DNA of 44,280 bases from an uncultured Chloroflexota bacterium (GCA_903864185.1 CAIPEX010000009.1:1-44280); one strand, 5' to 3'; counted from the first letter of the stretch, positions 32,848 to 43,254 are shown. Made by a program: numbers and translations. The notes: generated from the sequence alone by a model not told the origin.

Positions 32848-34070
32848 GCAATCCGCGTTCGCTCCAGCCACGACGCCGCAATGACCGGCAGGCGCCCCGC
32901 CCGTTCCACACGGCACGCTCGATCAATCTACCCACCACCCGCCCGCTTACACCGGGTCGCCCAAGTTGGCGTGGGCGCGGACCGTTCTTCGCGCCGCTCG
33001 TCGCAGCGCTCCTTCTGATTGCGGCAGCTGCGACAACGCTCTATGGCATGTCGCTCACGTCAACAAGCAGCGCAAGCCCTGATCCTGGAGGCGCGGTTCG
33101 TGATGGCGTCACCATTAGTGGCACGATTGCGATCGTTCGTGATGGTGCGGTGTGGGGCGTCACGGGTGACCAGATCGTACAACTCACACGTGGGACGACC
33201 GATGGCGAGATTGCGTGGAGCCGCGCGGGTGATTGGCTCTACTTTATTCGCCAGCGCGACGAGACTGGAACGCGGAGAAACTACGATGGAAGCACGACCG
33301 ACCTCAAGATGCGCGTGCCGACGCTGTTCCAGATCGCAGTTGGTGGCGGCGCTGAAGAGTCGCTGCTTGATGGCCTTGTCTCTCAGGGTGGCTCGCTCAC
33401 GAACAGCGCGTTTATCTTTGATCCTGCGCCAGGACCTGGCGGCTCGATCTATCTCTCCACTGACTATCGCGGGCTGAGCGGCTCTGGCGATATCGGCAGT
33501 GATGTGATCATTCGCTACCTCCAGCCGAGCGGCCGTGTCCTTGCCCCTGGATTCCCCGACTATGCACCGTTTGGCCAACAGGACCCAGCCTGGAATAGTG
33601 CTGAGACGCAGCTCTACTACGTACAGAACGGCTCTGGTGCAAAAGACTCTGTCTCCCGCATCGTTGCCTACGACGTTGCAAACACGACGACCCGTCTCTT
33701 CAGCGGTCGGGGATTCATCGAGCCCGCACCGAGCCCTGATGGACGCTGGATTGCCGCAACCCGCCTCACGACGAAGGGCACCGATGTCGTCATTCTTGAT
33801 GCGCTTAGTGGAAACGTCGTTGCAGAGGTGACGCGCAACGGCCGTTCGTGGTCTCCAGCCTGGTCACCTGATGGCACGAGTCTCGCCTTCCTCGTCCCAC
33901 TCGGGAGCCGTGCCGCACTCGAGATCGCGAGCGTGAGCACGGCGGGTGGCGTGCCGACCATTGCGGCATCTGTTCGCGTCTTGCGCGATCCGGTAGACCC
34001 AGGGGTACGACCGGCATGGGGTTCGCGCGCAGCGTCCGGCCTCGCTCCCGCTGTTTCGCCAAGCCCGTAG
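32844..34070 (+). CDS. Membrane-anchored PD40/WD40-like beta-propeller protein
   Basis: N-terminal hydrophobic anchor followed by repeats such as APSPDGRWIAATRL and SPAWSPDGTSLAFLVP. Confidence 0.7.
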   Translation: MSNPRSLQPRRRNDRQAPRPFHTARSINLPTTRPLTPGRPSWRGRGPFFAPLVAALLLIAAAATTLYGMSLTSTSSASPDPGGAVRDGVTISGTIAIVRDGAVWGVTGDQIVQLTRGTTDGEIAWSRAGDWLYFIRQRDETGTRRNYDGSTTDLKMRVPTLFQIAVGGGAEESLLDGLVSQGGSLTNSAFIFDPAPGPGGSIYLSTDYRGLSGSGDIGSDVIIRYLQPSGRVLAPGFPDYAPFGQQDPAWNSAETQLYYVQNGSGAKDSVSRIVAYDVANTTTRLFSGRGFIEPAPSPDGRWIAATRLTTKGTDVVILDALSGNVVAEVTRNGRSWSPAWSPDGTSLAFLVPLGSRAALEIASVSTAGGVPTIAASVRVLRDPVDPGVRPAWGSRAASGLAPAVSPSP

Positions 34071-34072
34071 TC

Positions 34073-34933
34073 ATGCACCAATACCTACGGCTTATTGAGA
34101 GCGCCTCGCAGCGTGTCGGCACGACGCTGTGCGTTGGGATTGACCCGGTACCCGAATCGCTGCCACAACAATTTTCGCGTGATCTTGCTGGCCTTGCGGC
34201 GTGGGTCCGCCTCCTCGTTGAGTCCACGCGAGACCATGCTGCCGCGTATAAGATCAACCTCGCGTACTTTGAGGCGTACGGTGCTGATGGCGTGCGTGTA
34301 GCTGAGCAGGTGCGCGCATTCATCCCGTCTGATACGGCACTCATCGTTGATGCGAAGCGTGGTGACATCGGCGCAACCGTTGCGGCACACGCAACGGCCC
34401 TCTACCAGCACCTTGGCGCTGATGCCGTAACGGCGAATCCGTATCTCGGACTCGATGCGCTCCTGCCGCTCCTCGAAGACACGACTCGTTTTGTCTACGT
34501 GCTTGCTCGAACATCGAACGCAGATGCTGGCGAGTTCCAAGACCTGCGCGTCGCCGCCTCTGGCGCAGCGCAGGAGGAGGCCCTCTATCTCCGTGTTGCA
34601 GCCTCCGTCGCTGCGCGCCCTGAAGCTGCCGAGGGTCGCCTCGGGCTCGTTGTGGGGGCGTCGGCTGGTGGCCACCTTGCCCTGATCCGCGCACGTGCAG
34701 GCGAGCTCCCATTCCTCATTCCAGGCGTGGGTGCGCAGGGTGGGGATCTTCTCGCTGTGGCGCAGGACGGCGGCGTCATGCGAGGCGCAGCTGCGTCGAG
34801 TCCCGCGCGGGGGCTCCTCGTGAATATCGGGCGAGGGATCACCGGAGGTGCCGAGGCGGCACGCGACCCTGGCGCGCACCTTGCCGAACGTGCTGCGGAG
34901 TGGGGGGGTCGGCTCGCTATACTCAACTCCTAG
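34073..34933 (+). CDS. pyrF: Orotidine 5'-phosphate decarboxylase
   Basis: LCVGIDPVPESLP; ALIVDAKRGDIGATVAAHA; VTANPYLGLDALLPLL. Confidence 0.95.
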   Translation: MHQYLRLIESASQRVGTTLCVGIDPVPESLPQQFSRDLAGLAAWVRLLVESTRDHAAAYKINLAYFEAYGADGVRVAEQVRAFIPSDTALIVDAKRGDIGATVAAHATALYQHLGADAVTANPYLGLDALLPLLEDTTRFVYVLARTSNADAGEFQDLRVAASGAAQEEALYLRVAASVAARPEAAEGRLGLVVGASAGGHLALIRARAGELPFLIPGVGAQGGDLLAVAQDGGVMRGAAASSPARGLLVNIGRGITGGAEAARDPGAHLAERAAEWGGRLAILNS

Positions 34934-34969
34934 GGGCGTTGCCCTTCATCGAAGCACAAGGAGCGCCAG

Positions 34970-35170
34970 ATGCCAAACGTTGGATTTCCTGAATTGATTC
35001 TGATCCTTGCCGTTGTCCTGCTCGTATTCGGCCCAGGGAAGCTTCCCGAGATTGGTAAGGCAGTTGGTCGCTCGCTCCGCGAGTTCCGCGAGGCTTCCAG
35101 CACCGCAGCGACTCCAGCCGCACCGCGCCAGCGCAAGAGCCCAGCGCGCCGACCGAAGCGCAAGGCGTAA
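34970..35170 (+). CDS. tatA: Sec-independent translocase TatA/E
   Basis: [47 protein letters not shown] upstream. Confidence 0.95.
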   Translation: MPNVGFPELILILAVVLLVFGPGKLPEIGKAVGRSLREFREASSTAATPAAPRQRKSPARRPKRKA

Positions 35171-35197
35171 GGCGGCAAGCAGCAGGAGCATCGGCGT

Positions 35198-35917
35198 ATG
35201 GCTGCCCGGGCAACCGTAAGCGAGCCTGGCGTCGCGCCGCTCTTTGATCATCTCCGCGAGCTCCGTCGCCGCGTTGGTATCTCACTTGCCGCGGTTCTGA
35301 TCGGCGCATTCGTTGCCTTCGCGTGGTGCGACCAGATTATCTTTGCACTGCGTGCGCCACTCGACGGCGCAAAGCTCTACTTCAGTGGAGTCGGTGATGC
35401 CTTCGGCATTCGTATGCAGCTGAGCCTGATTGGTGGGGTCGTCCTTGCAATGCCGATCTGGCTCTGGCAGGCGTGGGCATTTGTGCGACCGGCGCTGACA
35501 CCTGCGGAGCGCCGCGCTGCGGGGCCATGGCTCCCGCTTGCGCTCCTGCTCTTTGCACTCGGTGCAGCCGTAGCATGGATCGTCTTGCCGTTTGCCGTCG
35601 GCTTCCTCCTCTCGTTTGGTACCTCTGACCTCGTTCCTCTCATCGCTGCCGATCGATACTTTGGGTTTGTTGGCTCACTTGTGCTCATCTTTGGTCTCGC
35701 CGCAGAGTATCCAATCCTCCTCGTCTTCTTGGCGAAGGTAGGCGTCATCACCTCTGCCAAGCTGGGCTCGATGCGTCGCACGGCGCTCGTGGTCATCGTT
35801 ATTGCGAGCGCAGTGGGCACGCCTGGCACGGACCTCGTGAGCCCAATCGTCCTCGCCCTCACGCTCTATGGACTCTATGAGCTCTCCATCGTGTTGATCC
35901 GCGCCGGAGGTCGATGA
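35198..35917 (+). CDS. tatC: Sec-independent translocase TatC
   Basis: PLFDHLRELRRRVGISLAAV; multi-TM protein; tatA-adjacent. Confidence 0.95.
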   Translation: MAARATVSEPGVAPLFDHLRELRRRVGISLAAVLIGAFVAFAWCDQIIFALRAPLDGAKLYFSGVGDAFGIRMQLSLIGGVVLAMPIWLWQAWAFVRPALTPAERRAAGPWLPLALLLFALGAAVAWIVLPFAVGFLLSFGTSDLVPLIAADRYFGFVGSLVLIFGLAAEYPILLVFLAKVGVITSAKLGSMRRTALVVIVIASAVGTPGTDLVSPIVLALTLYGLYELSIVLIRAGGR

Positions 35918-36801
35918 TGGGCAGTACGCCACAGCGGATCGTGATCCTCGCGGGCCTCTCGGGTGCGGGTAAGACCACGGCGACAAAATCCCTCGAGGAC
36001 ATTGGCTTTCGGACGATCGACAACTTGCCGCACGATCTGCTCCCCGCCCTTGCCGCGAAAATTGTCGGCAACCCAGTGCGCTTCCCACGCACCTGTCTCG
36101 TTATCGATGCACGTGACGGCGATCCTCATGCTGCAGTCGATGAGGTACGGGCCGTTGCTCGCGCCAACGGGGTAGAGACGCGGATGATCTTCCTTGACTC
36201 ACGCGACGATGTGCTCATTCGCCGCTTCAGTGAGACACGACATCGACACCCCTTCGGTGGCGATGCGCAGTCGCCACGCTCAGTTGCGGAAGCAATTAGC
36301 GAAGAGCGGGGGATCCTCAGTAGCATGCGCGAGTCGGCCGATCTGCAGATCGATACGAGTGATATCAGTAGTCGTGATCTGCGCGACCTCCTTGTTCGAG
36401 AGGCGTCAGAGGCAGAGCAGGGGATCGCGATTCGGATCCTCTCGTTTGGGTACAAGTATGGCTTGCCACTCGAAGCCGACCTAGTTTTTGATGTTCGTTC
36501 AGCTGCAAACCCGCACTGGGTTGACGCACTCCGCCCACTCGATGGTCGCGCAGCAGAGATCCGCGCCTATGTTCTCGCAGACCCAGCTGGCGCACAGATC
36601 GCCGCGTCGATGGAGGAGTTCTTCACGAAGAACCTCGCAGCCTACTTACGTGATGGCCGTGCTCGACTGACGATCGCGGTCGGCTGCACAGGCGGGCGAC
36701 ATCGCTCGGTCGTCATTGCCGAACTGATCCGTGAGCATCTCGCGCAGCTGCCTGGTGGTGCGCAGGCGAGCGTCGAGCATCGCGACATCGGGAGGAGCTA
36801 G
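35914..36801 (+). CDS. rapZ: RNase adapter RapZ / P-loop nucleotidase
   Basis: ILAGLSGAGKTTATKSLEDIGFRTIDNLPHDLL; SFGYKYGLPLEADLVFDVR; VGCTGGRHRSVVIAE. Confidence 0.97.
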   Translation: MMGSTPQRIVILAGLSGAGKTTATKSLEDIGFRTIDNLPHDLLPALAAKIVGNPVRFPRTCLVIDARDGDPHAAVDEVRAVARANGVETRMIFLDSRDDVLIRRFSETRHRHPFGGDAQSPRSVAEAISEERGILSSMRESADLQIDTSDISSRDLRDLLVREASEAEQGIAIRILSFGYKYGLPLEADLVFDVRSAANPHWVDALRPLDGRAAEIRAYVLADPAGAQIAASMEEFFTKNLAAYLRDGRARLTIAVGCTGGRHRSVVIAELIREHLAQLPGGAQASVEHRDIGRS

Positions 36802-38073
36802 ATGCGCCTCCTCTCGTGGCTTCGCCCAGGGATCGGAGTGAAGCGGTGGATCCTCCTCCTCGCTCTTGGTGCCCTGAGCATTGCTGCGGGTGGCGTCGTC
36901 TCATTCCCGACCCTTGTCGACCTATCGCCGCTGCTTGCAACCCTCAGCGTCGACGCCATGCTTGCTGGCGGTGCGCTGCTGGCAGGTGGCACACTCCTCA
37001 CGTTTATTGCTGCGCTTGGGCTCGCGCGGGCCACGCTCATCCCGTATCGCGATGCTGGCGAGGGGGCCTCGCTCATTGAACTCCTTGAGCAGCGTCGCCG
37101 TCAGCGGCAAGGCCTGCGCGTTGTTGTGCTTGGTGGTGGCACCGGTCTCGCTACGGTCTTGCGGGGACTGAAGCAGCAGACGACGAGCCTCACCGCGATC
37201 GTCTCGATGGCAGATGATGGCGGCTCATCGGGCGTCCTGCGCGATAGCCTCGGCATTCCGCCCGTCGGCGACCTCCGCAACTGCTTGATCGCTCTCGCAG
37301 ATGCAGAGTCCACCGCCGGTGCGTTGCTCCAGCACCGCCTCCCTGCCGAGGGGGGAGCAACACGGGGGCACCCGATCGGCAATCTCCTCATTGCTGGCGC
37401 GATTGCAGAGGAGGGTGGAAGCCTTGAGCGGGGAATCGACCGTGTCCATCGCATCCTGCACGTGCGTGGGCGTGTTGTGCCTGCAACCGAGGTCGGTCTT
37501 CAACTGCGTGGACACACACGAGAAGGAGCGGTCGTTGACGGACAGGCTCGCCTGGCGCGAACGCGCGGTATCGCACGCGTCGAGCTGCTTCCAGCGAGCC
37601 CCACCGCAACGCAGGCGGCCCTCCAGGCGCTCGCACGCGCAGAGCTGATCATCCTTGGACCCGGCAGCCTCTACACCTCGCTCATCCCACATCTCCTTGT
37701 GCCTGGCATCCGCCAGGCACTCAGCGAGCGCACCGCACCGCTCCTCTGGATCGCAAATGTTGATGAGCAAGAGGGTGAGACGGAAGGGATGGACTTGCGC
37801 GCGCACCTGACTGCGCTCGAGATGCATGGTGGTGCAGGACTTGTCGACGGGATCCTTGCTACGTCTGTCAGCACAAAGAATCGCCCCACCGCAACCGGGA
37901 CCCCGATCGCGCCGCACCTCACACCGCGCGCGCAGGGTGAACGAGCAGGTGACCCGCCGATCTATACGCGCGATGTTGTCTCACGGTTGCGGCCCCACCT
38001 GCACGATTCCAATCTCCTCGCACGAGCCGTCATGAACGTGGCACCGTCGTTACGACGCCGGTCGCATCGATAG
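36802..38073 (+). CDS. YvcK/CofD-like family protein with N-terminal membrane segment
   Basis: VVVLGGGTGLATVLRGLKQQTTSLTAIVSMADDGGSSGVLRDSLGIPPVGDLRNCLIALA; two hydrophobic segments in the first ~85 aa. Confidence 0.92.
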   Translation: MRLLSWLRPGIGVKRWILLLALGALSIAAGGVVSFPTLVDLSPLLATLSVDAMLAGGALLAGGTLLTFIAALGLARATLIPYRDAGEGASLIELLEQRRRQRQGLRVVVLGGGTGLATVLRGLKQQTTSLTAIVSMADDGGSSGVLRDSLGIPPVGDLRNCLIALADAESTAGALLQHRLPAEGGATRGHPIGNLLIAGAIAEEGGSLERGIDRVHRILHVRGRVVPATEVGLQLRGHTREGAVVDGQARLARTRGIARVELLPASPTATQAALQALARAELIILGPGSLYTSLIPHLLVPGIRQALSERTAPLLWIANVDEQEGETEGMDLRAHLTALEMHGGAGLVDGILATSVSTKNRPTATGTPIAPHLTPRAQGERAGDPPIYTRDVVSRLRPHLHDSNLLARAVMNVAPSLRRRSHR

Positions 38074-38078
38074 GGCAC

Positions 38079-38897
38079 GTGAGTCGGAGCGAGTCGGATC
38101 TCGTCGACGCGATTCGCCATGAGCTCGCGGCGCTTATCCCTGAGCGACGCTGCTGTCAACGGATAGAGCTTGCCGCGCTTGCAGACCCCGGACGCCGCGA
38201 GAATATCGGAGCTGTCCGGACGATTCACCTCCTAACCACTCGGCTCGATGAAGAGGCACATGAGGTTGCTGGCGCGAGCGCCGCTGCCCGCAGCCTTGCC
38301 AGTGCGCGCACTGCTGCAACACCAGACGCAGGGCAACACTGCAGGCGTGCCTATCTACGTGGGCGACTCCTCGCGCGCGGATCTCTCTCGCTTGCGGCCG
38401 GCCGTGCACATCTTGAGTTGGTGCTCCTCCCTGCAGAGGCGCGCTTTGTCGCGACAATCTTACGCCGGGAGTCGCTAAGCGCGATCCAGCGCGAACGCCG
38501 GGGGCGCACCGTGTTCGTGTGGAAGGGGGAGGAGGCCGTACTCCATCTCCTGCGGAGCCTTGGCGGCGGAGCCGCACTCAGCGCCCTTGAGGCGCGTGGG
38601 GTGGGGCGACAGATGCGCAACAGTCTGAATCGCGTGGTGAATGCAGACACGGCGAATCTTCGCCGCACGATTGATGCCGGCCTTCGCCAGGCGACTGCTG
38701 CACGGCGGCTGCTCAAGGCTGGAGCTATTGACGAGGGGGAAGCCGTTGGTCGGGTTGCCATTGCGCGGATCGGGGAGCCGGACGCAAGCCTCAGTGAACT
38801 TGCGGAGGCAACAGGGCTCTCACGCTCGTCGGTGCAGCGGGCCCTTGCGGCGATCGAGGCTGCAGCACGTGTGCTGAAAGAAGAAACTCTGCGATGA
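38079..38897 (+). CDS. whiA: WhiA-like DNA-binding protein
   Basis: Position after rapZ-yvcK; RRAYLRGRLLARGSLSL, NSLNRVVNADTANLRRTIDAG, C-terminal HTH LSELAEATGLSRSSVQRAL. Confidence 0.88.
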   Translation: MSRSESDLVDAIRHELAALIPERRCCQRIELAALADPGRRENIGAVRTIHLLTTRLDEEAHEVAGASAAARSLASARTAATPDAGQHCRRAYLRGRLLARGSLSLAAGRAHLELVLLPAEARFVATILRRESLSAIQRERRGRTVFVWKGEEAVLHLLRSLGGGAALSALEARGVGRQMRNSLNRVVNADTANLRRTIDAGLRQATAARRLLKAGAIDEGEAVGRVAIARIGEPDASLSELAEATGLSRSSVQRALAAIEAAARVLKEETLR

Positions 38898-38919
38898 TAT
38901 GGCTATGAACCGAGGAGAC

Positions 38920-39735
38920 ATGCAGCAGCCACTCATCATCGCAAACTGGAAGGCGAATCTCTCGCCCGGTGAAGAGGTCGAGCGCGCACGATCAATCGCG
39001 CAGATCGCACTCGAACGAGGACTATCTGCATTCAACGGCATCGACACCCCAACACTCGTCCTTGCCCCGAGTGCGGTTGGCCTTGTGCCGGTTGCCTCGT
39101 TGCTCCAGCGCGAATATGGAAACCTGGCCATCGAGGTGGCGGCACAAGATTGCTCTGCTGAGGGCATCGGAGCACACACGGGAGAGCTTGTCGCAGCCAA
39201 TCTCGTCGGCATCGCAGCGAGCGTGATCATTGGCCACTCTGAACGCAGGGCTGCCGGGGATACCGATAGCAGCATTGGTCGGAAGATCGCGCATGCTGCT
39301 GCCGCGGGGCTGCGGCCCATCCTTTGCGTTGGGGATGCAACGCAGTCTGCAGCCACAGAGGCGCGCGTCCCTGAGGTGGTAGGGCAGTTTGAGCGCGCCA
39401 CTGCGCAGGCGGCGGCGGCAGGATGGCCACTCGATCGCCTCGTAGCCGCTGGTCTCGTCGTTGCCTACGAGCCGCTCTGGGCGATCGGCAGTCATACGCC
39501 CGCAACACCGATGGATGCGATGGCGGTCGCACGCGGCATCCAGGGTGCTGGCAATGGGCTTGCTATCCCTGTGCTCTATGGCGGGAGTGTGGATGCGGGA
39601 AACGCAGCGAGCTGGTGCGACGAGACACGTGGGCAGGCAGACGGCGCATTGAGCGGCCTGCTCGTTGGTGGAGCATCTCTCGACCCACGTGAGTTGCTCG
39701 ATATCGTCGGTGCCGCAACGATGCCACGTCGCTGA
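38920..39735 (+). CDS. tpiA: Triosephosphate isomerase
   Basis: MQQPLIIANWKANLS, VIIGHSERR, VAYEPLWAIG, LYGGSVDAGN; GAGGAG just before ATG 38920 (ORF extends to 38899). Confidence 0.96.
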   Translation: MQQPLIIANWKANLSPGEEVERARSIAQIALERGLSAFNGIDTPTLVLAPSAVGLVPVASLLQREYGNLAIEVAAQDCSAEGIGAHTGELVAANLVGIAASVIIGHSERRAAGDTDSSIGRKIAHAAAAGLRPILCVGDATQSAATEARVPEVVGQFERATAQAAAAGWPLDRLVAAGLVVAYEPLWAIGSHTPATPMDAMAVARGIQGAGNGLAIPVLYGGSVDAGNAASWCDETRGQADGALSGLLVGGASLDPRELLDIVGAATMPRR

Positions 39736-39746
39736 GAGGGTACGGC

Positions 39747-41306
39747 GTGCCCCCTACGGCCGTCCTCCTTGTCGTCGACGGATTCGGCATTGGTGCCGGT
39801 GATCCGAGCGATGCAGTTGCAGCGGCTCGGATGCCTGCCTGGAGAAGGCTCAGCGAGTCATGGCCGCACGCACGCCTGAAGGCGAGCGGCGCTGCAGTCG
39901 GCCTACCGGTTGGCCAGATGGGCAACAGCGAGGTCGGTCATCTCAACATCGGATCTGGCCAGCACGTGCCGCAGGATCTTCCACGGATTGACGCTGCGAT
40001 TGCCGACGGCTCATTCATCGAAATGCCAAACGTAAAGGCCGCACTCAACGCCGCACGGGGAAACCACCTCCACCTCATCGCCCTCCTTGGACCAGGTGGC
40101 GTGCATGGGCACGATCGGCATGCGCTGGCGCTCGCCTCTGCAGCAGAAGCTGCGGGTATCGAATCCGTCGTGCACCTCATCCTTGACGGGCGAGACACTC
40201 CGCCACGCTCCGCCGTCAGCTACCTGGCAGAGTTTGAAGCTGGACTTGCGCGGGTCGCATCACGTGCGCGGATCGTCACGGTGACCGGTCGCTACTACGC
40301 GATGGATCGGGATACGCACTGGGAGCGCACGGCACGAGCGGTGGCCGCAATCGCCATCGGCATAGGGGAGCGTGCAGCCACCGCAGGAGCAGCAGTTATG
40401 GAGGCCTACTCTCGCGGAGAGAGTGATGAGTTTATTCAGCCAACTGTCATTGGCTCGTGGGGGAGCGGTGAGGTACTGCAACCAAGTGATGTCGTCATCC
40501 ATTGCAATTATCGAGCAGATCGGGCGCGTCAACTTGCACGAGCGCTGGGCGCTGCAGAGTTTACGGATTCACCTCGCCCAACCTCGCTCCCAGTTCAGCT
40601 CTGGGGGATGACGCAGTACACGGAAACCGACGGGCCGCCGGCACTCTTTCCTCCACTTATTGTCCCGTCACTCGCAGCAGTCTACGAAGCGGCAGGGCTG
40701 CGGCAGTTCCACGTAGCTGAGACCGAGAAGTACGCGCATGTGACCTACTTCTTTAATGGGCGCCGCGAGGGGCCATTCTCTGGCGAGCGTCGCCTCCTTA
40801 TCCCGAGCTCAAGGGTCGCGACCTACGACCTGGATCCCGCCATGCGCACCAGCGAGATCGCCGATGCTGTCTGCGCCGCCGTCACTGCTGGCGATGAAGC
40901 GCTCATTGTTGCGAACATTGCGAGCCCCGACATGGTGGGACATACGGGAAACCTTGCAGCAGCAACCATCGCCTGCGAGGCGGCCGACCTCGCAATCGGG
41001 CGGATCGCCGATGCCTGTGCCGCTGCACCGGGCACACTCCTCTTCATCACTGGCGATCATGGTAACGCCGAGGCGATGCGTGCCCTCGACGGCAGCCCGA
41101 AGACAAGCCACACGCTCAACGACGTACCGCTCCTTATTGCTGGCGAGGCGGTTCGCGGTCGCCGCCTGCATGATGGAGAGCTCCGTGATATCGCCCCCAC
41201 CCTCTGCACCCTTGTGGGGATGGCTCCGCCCGCATCCATGACCGGGCACTCGCTCCTCGCGGAGGACGCCGACAGCAGTGGTAGACTGGGCGCACAGAAG
41301 AAGTAG
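39747..41306 (+). CDS. gpmI: 2,3-bisphosphoglycerate-independent phosphoglycerate mutase
   Basis: VLLVVDGFGIG, GQMGNSEVGHLNIGSG, GRDTPPRSA, TGDHGNAE. Confidence 0.96.
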   Translation: MPPTAVLLVVDGFGIGAGDPSDAVAAARMPAWRRLSESWPHARLKASGAAVGLPVGQMGNSEVGHLNIGSGQHVPQDLPRIDAAIADGSFIEMPNVKAALNAARGNHLHLIALLGPGGVHGHDRHALALASAAEAAGIESVVHLILDGRDTPPRSAVSYLAEFEAGLARVASRARIVTVTGRYYAMDRDTHWERTARAVAAIAIGIGERAATAGAAVMEAYSRGESDEFIQPTVIGSWGSGEVLQPSDVVIHCNYRADRARQLARALGAAEFTDSPRPTSLPVQLWGMTQYTETDGPPALFPPLIVPSLAAVYEAAGLRQFHVAETEKYAHVTYFFNGRREGPFSGERRLLIPSSRVATYDLDPAMRTSEIADAVCAAVTAGDEALIVANIASPDMVGHTGNLAAATIACEAADLAIGRIADACAAAPGTLLFITGDHGNAEAMRALDGSPKTSHTLNDVPLLIAGEAVRGRRLHDGELRDIAPTLCTLVGMAPPASMTGHSLLAEDADSSGRLGAQKK

Positions 41307-41320
41307 TAGTAGGAGGAGCC

Positions 41321-41542
41321 ATGAACCCAGTCCTCGCAGTCGGCCAGATTGTTGTCTGCATCTTCCTCATCATTGCGATCCTCATGCAGGCTCGCGGCGT
41401 GGGACTGAGTTCAGCATTTGGCGGCGACTCAAGTGTCTACCGCTCTCGCCGAGGTGTCGAGCAGCAGCTGCTTCGCTTCACGGGACTTTTGATCGTCCTC
41501 TTTGTCGCCTTCTCGCTGGTCGGCTACCTCCAGACAAACTAG
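41321..41542 (+). CDS. secG: Preprotein translocase subunit SecG
   Basis: Two TM segments flanking ILMQARGVGLSSAFGGDSSVYRSRRG; SD AGGAGGA. Confidence 0.93.
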   Translation: MNPVLAVGQIVVCIFLIIAILMQARGVGLSSAFGGDSSVYRSRRGVEQQLLRFTGLLIVLFVAFSLVGYLQTN

Positions 41543-41563
41543 CCGCCAGGGTGGCGTAGTTTC

Positions 41564-43231
41564 ATGGCAGAGCGCACGCTCCCAAGCGCACGGCGGATCA
41601 TCACCGCGATCTTGCTTGTCGCCACGCTGGTCACAGGTGGCATACAACTCGGAATCTTCGGCGGCTCCGGTGGGAGCATCGACCTTGGGCCGGGTGTCAC
41701 CCTCCCAACTGGCGACGGTGCGCTTATCGAGGGGGTGCTCGGTCTCCCGCGCTCGCCCTACCCACTCTTCGCAGAGACTGGCGCCGACCGCGCGCTTGTC
41801 GCTCTCACGTATCGCGGTCTCACTCGTCTCAATGAGAGCAACTGGGCAACGCCGGATCTGGCGACGGAGTGGTCGTCGTTCGACAGCGGAAAGGCATGGA
41901 ACTTTACGCTCGACCCCGCAGCAAGATGGGACGACGGTACCCCGGTCAGCATCGAGGATGTCCTCGTCACTGTAGGAGTCGCGAGCGAGCTGAATACCGC
42001 CGGTGGCTATTGGAACTCGATTACCGTTGAGGCCGGCGAGCGCGACGGTGCGCTGATCGCGCGGAGCCCCCGCGCACTTGCGAACCTTCCCGCAATGTTT
42101 GCAACGTTGCCACTCCTTCCTGCGCACATCTACAGCGGCCTCGCCGCAAGCGACGTCCTGACGACGGCCCTGAGCGAGCCGCCGCATGGGACTGGCCCTT
42201 TCACGGTTGATGCACTCGCGCAGAATGCTGCCTCGCTCAGCCGTCGTTCGGACCTACTCCTTGCTTCTGACACGGCAATCATTGAGCGCAGTACAGGGGC
42301 AGGGCATGAGGTGACGGCGATCGGGCTCCGATTCTTTGGCGATGCTGGAGCAGCGCTCGGTGCATGGAACGGTGGATCACTTGACCTTCTCGCTGGCATT
42401 GAACACGCTGCTGCAACGGAGTCTGTTGGCACGAGGGGCCGGCTCATTGACCTTGGTTCAACGGTCTTCACGGGAATCGCCACCAACCTCCGCCCAGGCG
42501 AGGTGCTCCGGGATCCAAATATACGTGTCGCTCTCGCTGCCCTCCTCGACCCCGCGGCTATCGTGGACACCTACGGTGGCGTCGTCGCACGTACGCCTGT
42601 GCCACCAGGCTCATGGGCCTGGGCAAGCACGAAAGAGCAATCAACGGGCACCACATTTGCCACATCCAAATTGAAACGAGCCAACTGGACAATTTCAAAT
42701 GGCGTCTGGTACTTCCCGTCAAAGAAGCCAGCGCGACTCGAGATCCTCTCCCTCCCCGCGATGGCATTCCCCGCTGATGCGGCGATTGCTGCACAGGCAG
42801 CCGCCGCCTGGAATAGCTTCGGGATTGAGACGACGGTAACGGAGCTCACTGCAGATGACCTCACAGCGCGCATCGCACAAGGAGAATTTCGCCTTGCTGT
42901 CGTGAATATTGAGATCGGCAGCGACCCAGACCTCTACCCCCTTTATGGATCGGGTGCGGTTCTTACGGGCGGCAACATTTCAGCGATTCAGCTCAAACAG
43001 CTTGACGATCTGCTGACCGCCGCGCGCGTGCCAGCAACACTTGAGAAGCGCCAGGCGGCGATGGCCGCGGTCCAGCGCTGGTGCGCCGCCACCGTCTACA
43101 CCCTGCCGATCCGCTTCGCCGCAACCGAACTTCTTGCGAGTTCACGCGTGAGCGGGGTCGAGCCGATCCTCGTGGAGGAGCCCGAAACCCACCTGCGCGC
43201 TGTGCTATCCTTCCGCCTCGTGACGCCGTAA
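41564..43231 (+). CDS. ABC-type solute-binding protein, family 5 (peptide/nickel type)
   Basis: LVALTYRGLTRLNES..ATPDLATEWSSFDSGKAWNFTLDPAARWDDGTPVSIEDVLVTV; N-terminal hydrophobic anchor without lipobox Cys. Confidence 0.85.
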   Translation: MAERTLPSARRIITAILLVATLVTGGIQLGIFGGSGGSIDLGPGVTLPTGDGALIEGVLGLPRSPYPLFAETGADRALVALTYRGLTRLNESNWATPDLATEWSSFDSGKAWNFTLDPAARWDDGTPVSIEDVLVTVGVASELNTAGGYWNSITVEAGERDGALIARSPRALANLPAMFATLPLLPAHIYSGLAASDVLTTALSEPPHGTGPFTVDALAQNAASLSRRSDLLLASDTAIIERSTGAGHEVTAIGLRFFGDAGAALGAWNGGSLDLLAGIEHAAATESVGTRGRLIDLGSTVFTGIATNLRPGEVLRDPNIRVALAALLDPAAIVDTYGGVVARTPVPPGSWAWASTKEQSTGTTFATSKLKRANWTISNGVWYFPSKKPARLEILSLPAMAFPADAAIAAQAAAAWNSFGIETTVTELTADDLTARIAQGEFRLAVVNIEIGSDPDLYPLYGSGAVLTGGNISAIQLKQLDDLLTAARVPATLEKRQAAMAAVQRWCAATVYTLPIRFAATELLASSRVSGVEPILVEEPETHLRAVLSFRLVTP

Positions 43232-43254
43232 GCGATTATGGGGTCACGAATCGG

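Noticed and set aside
34932-34946. Small hairpin AGGGGC-GTT-GCCCTT in the tatA leader
   Set aside because: Too short with G-U pair and triloop; no independent evidence of regulation.
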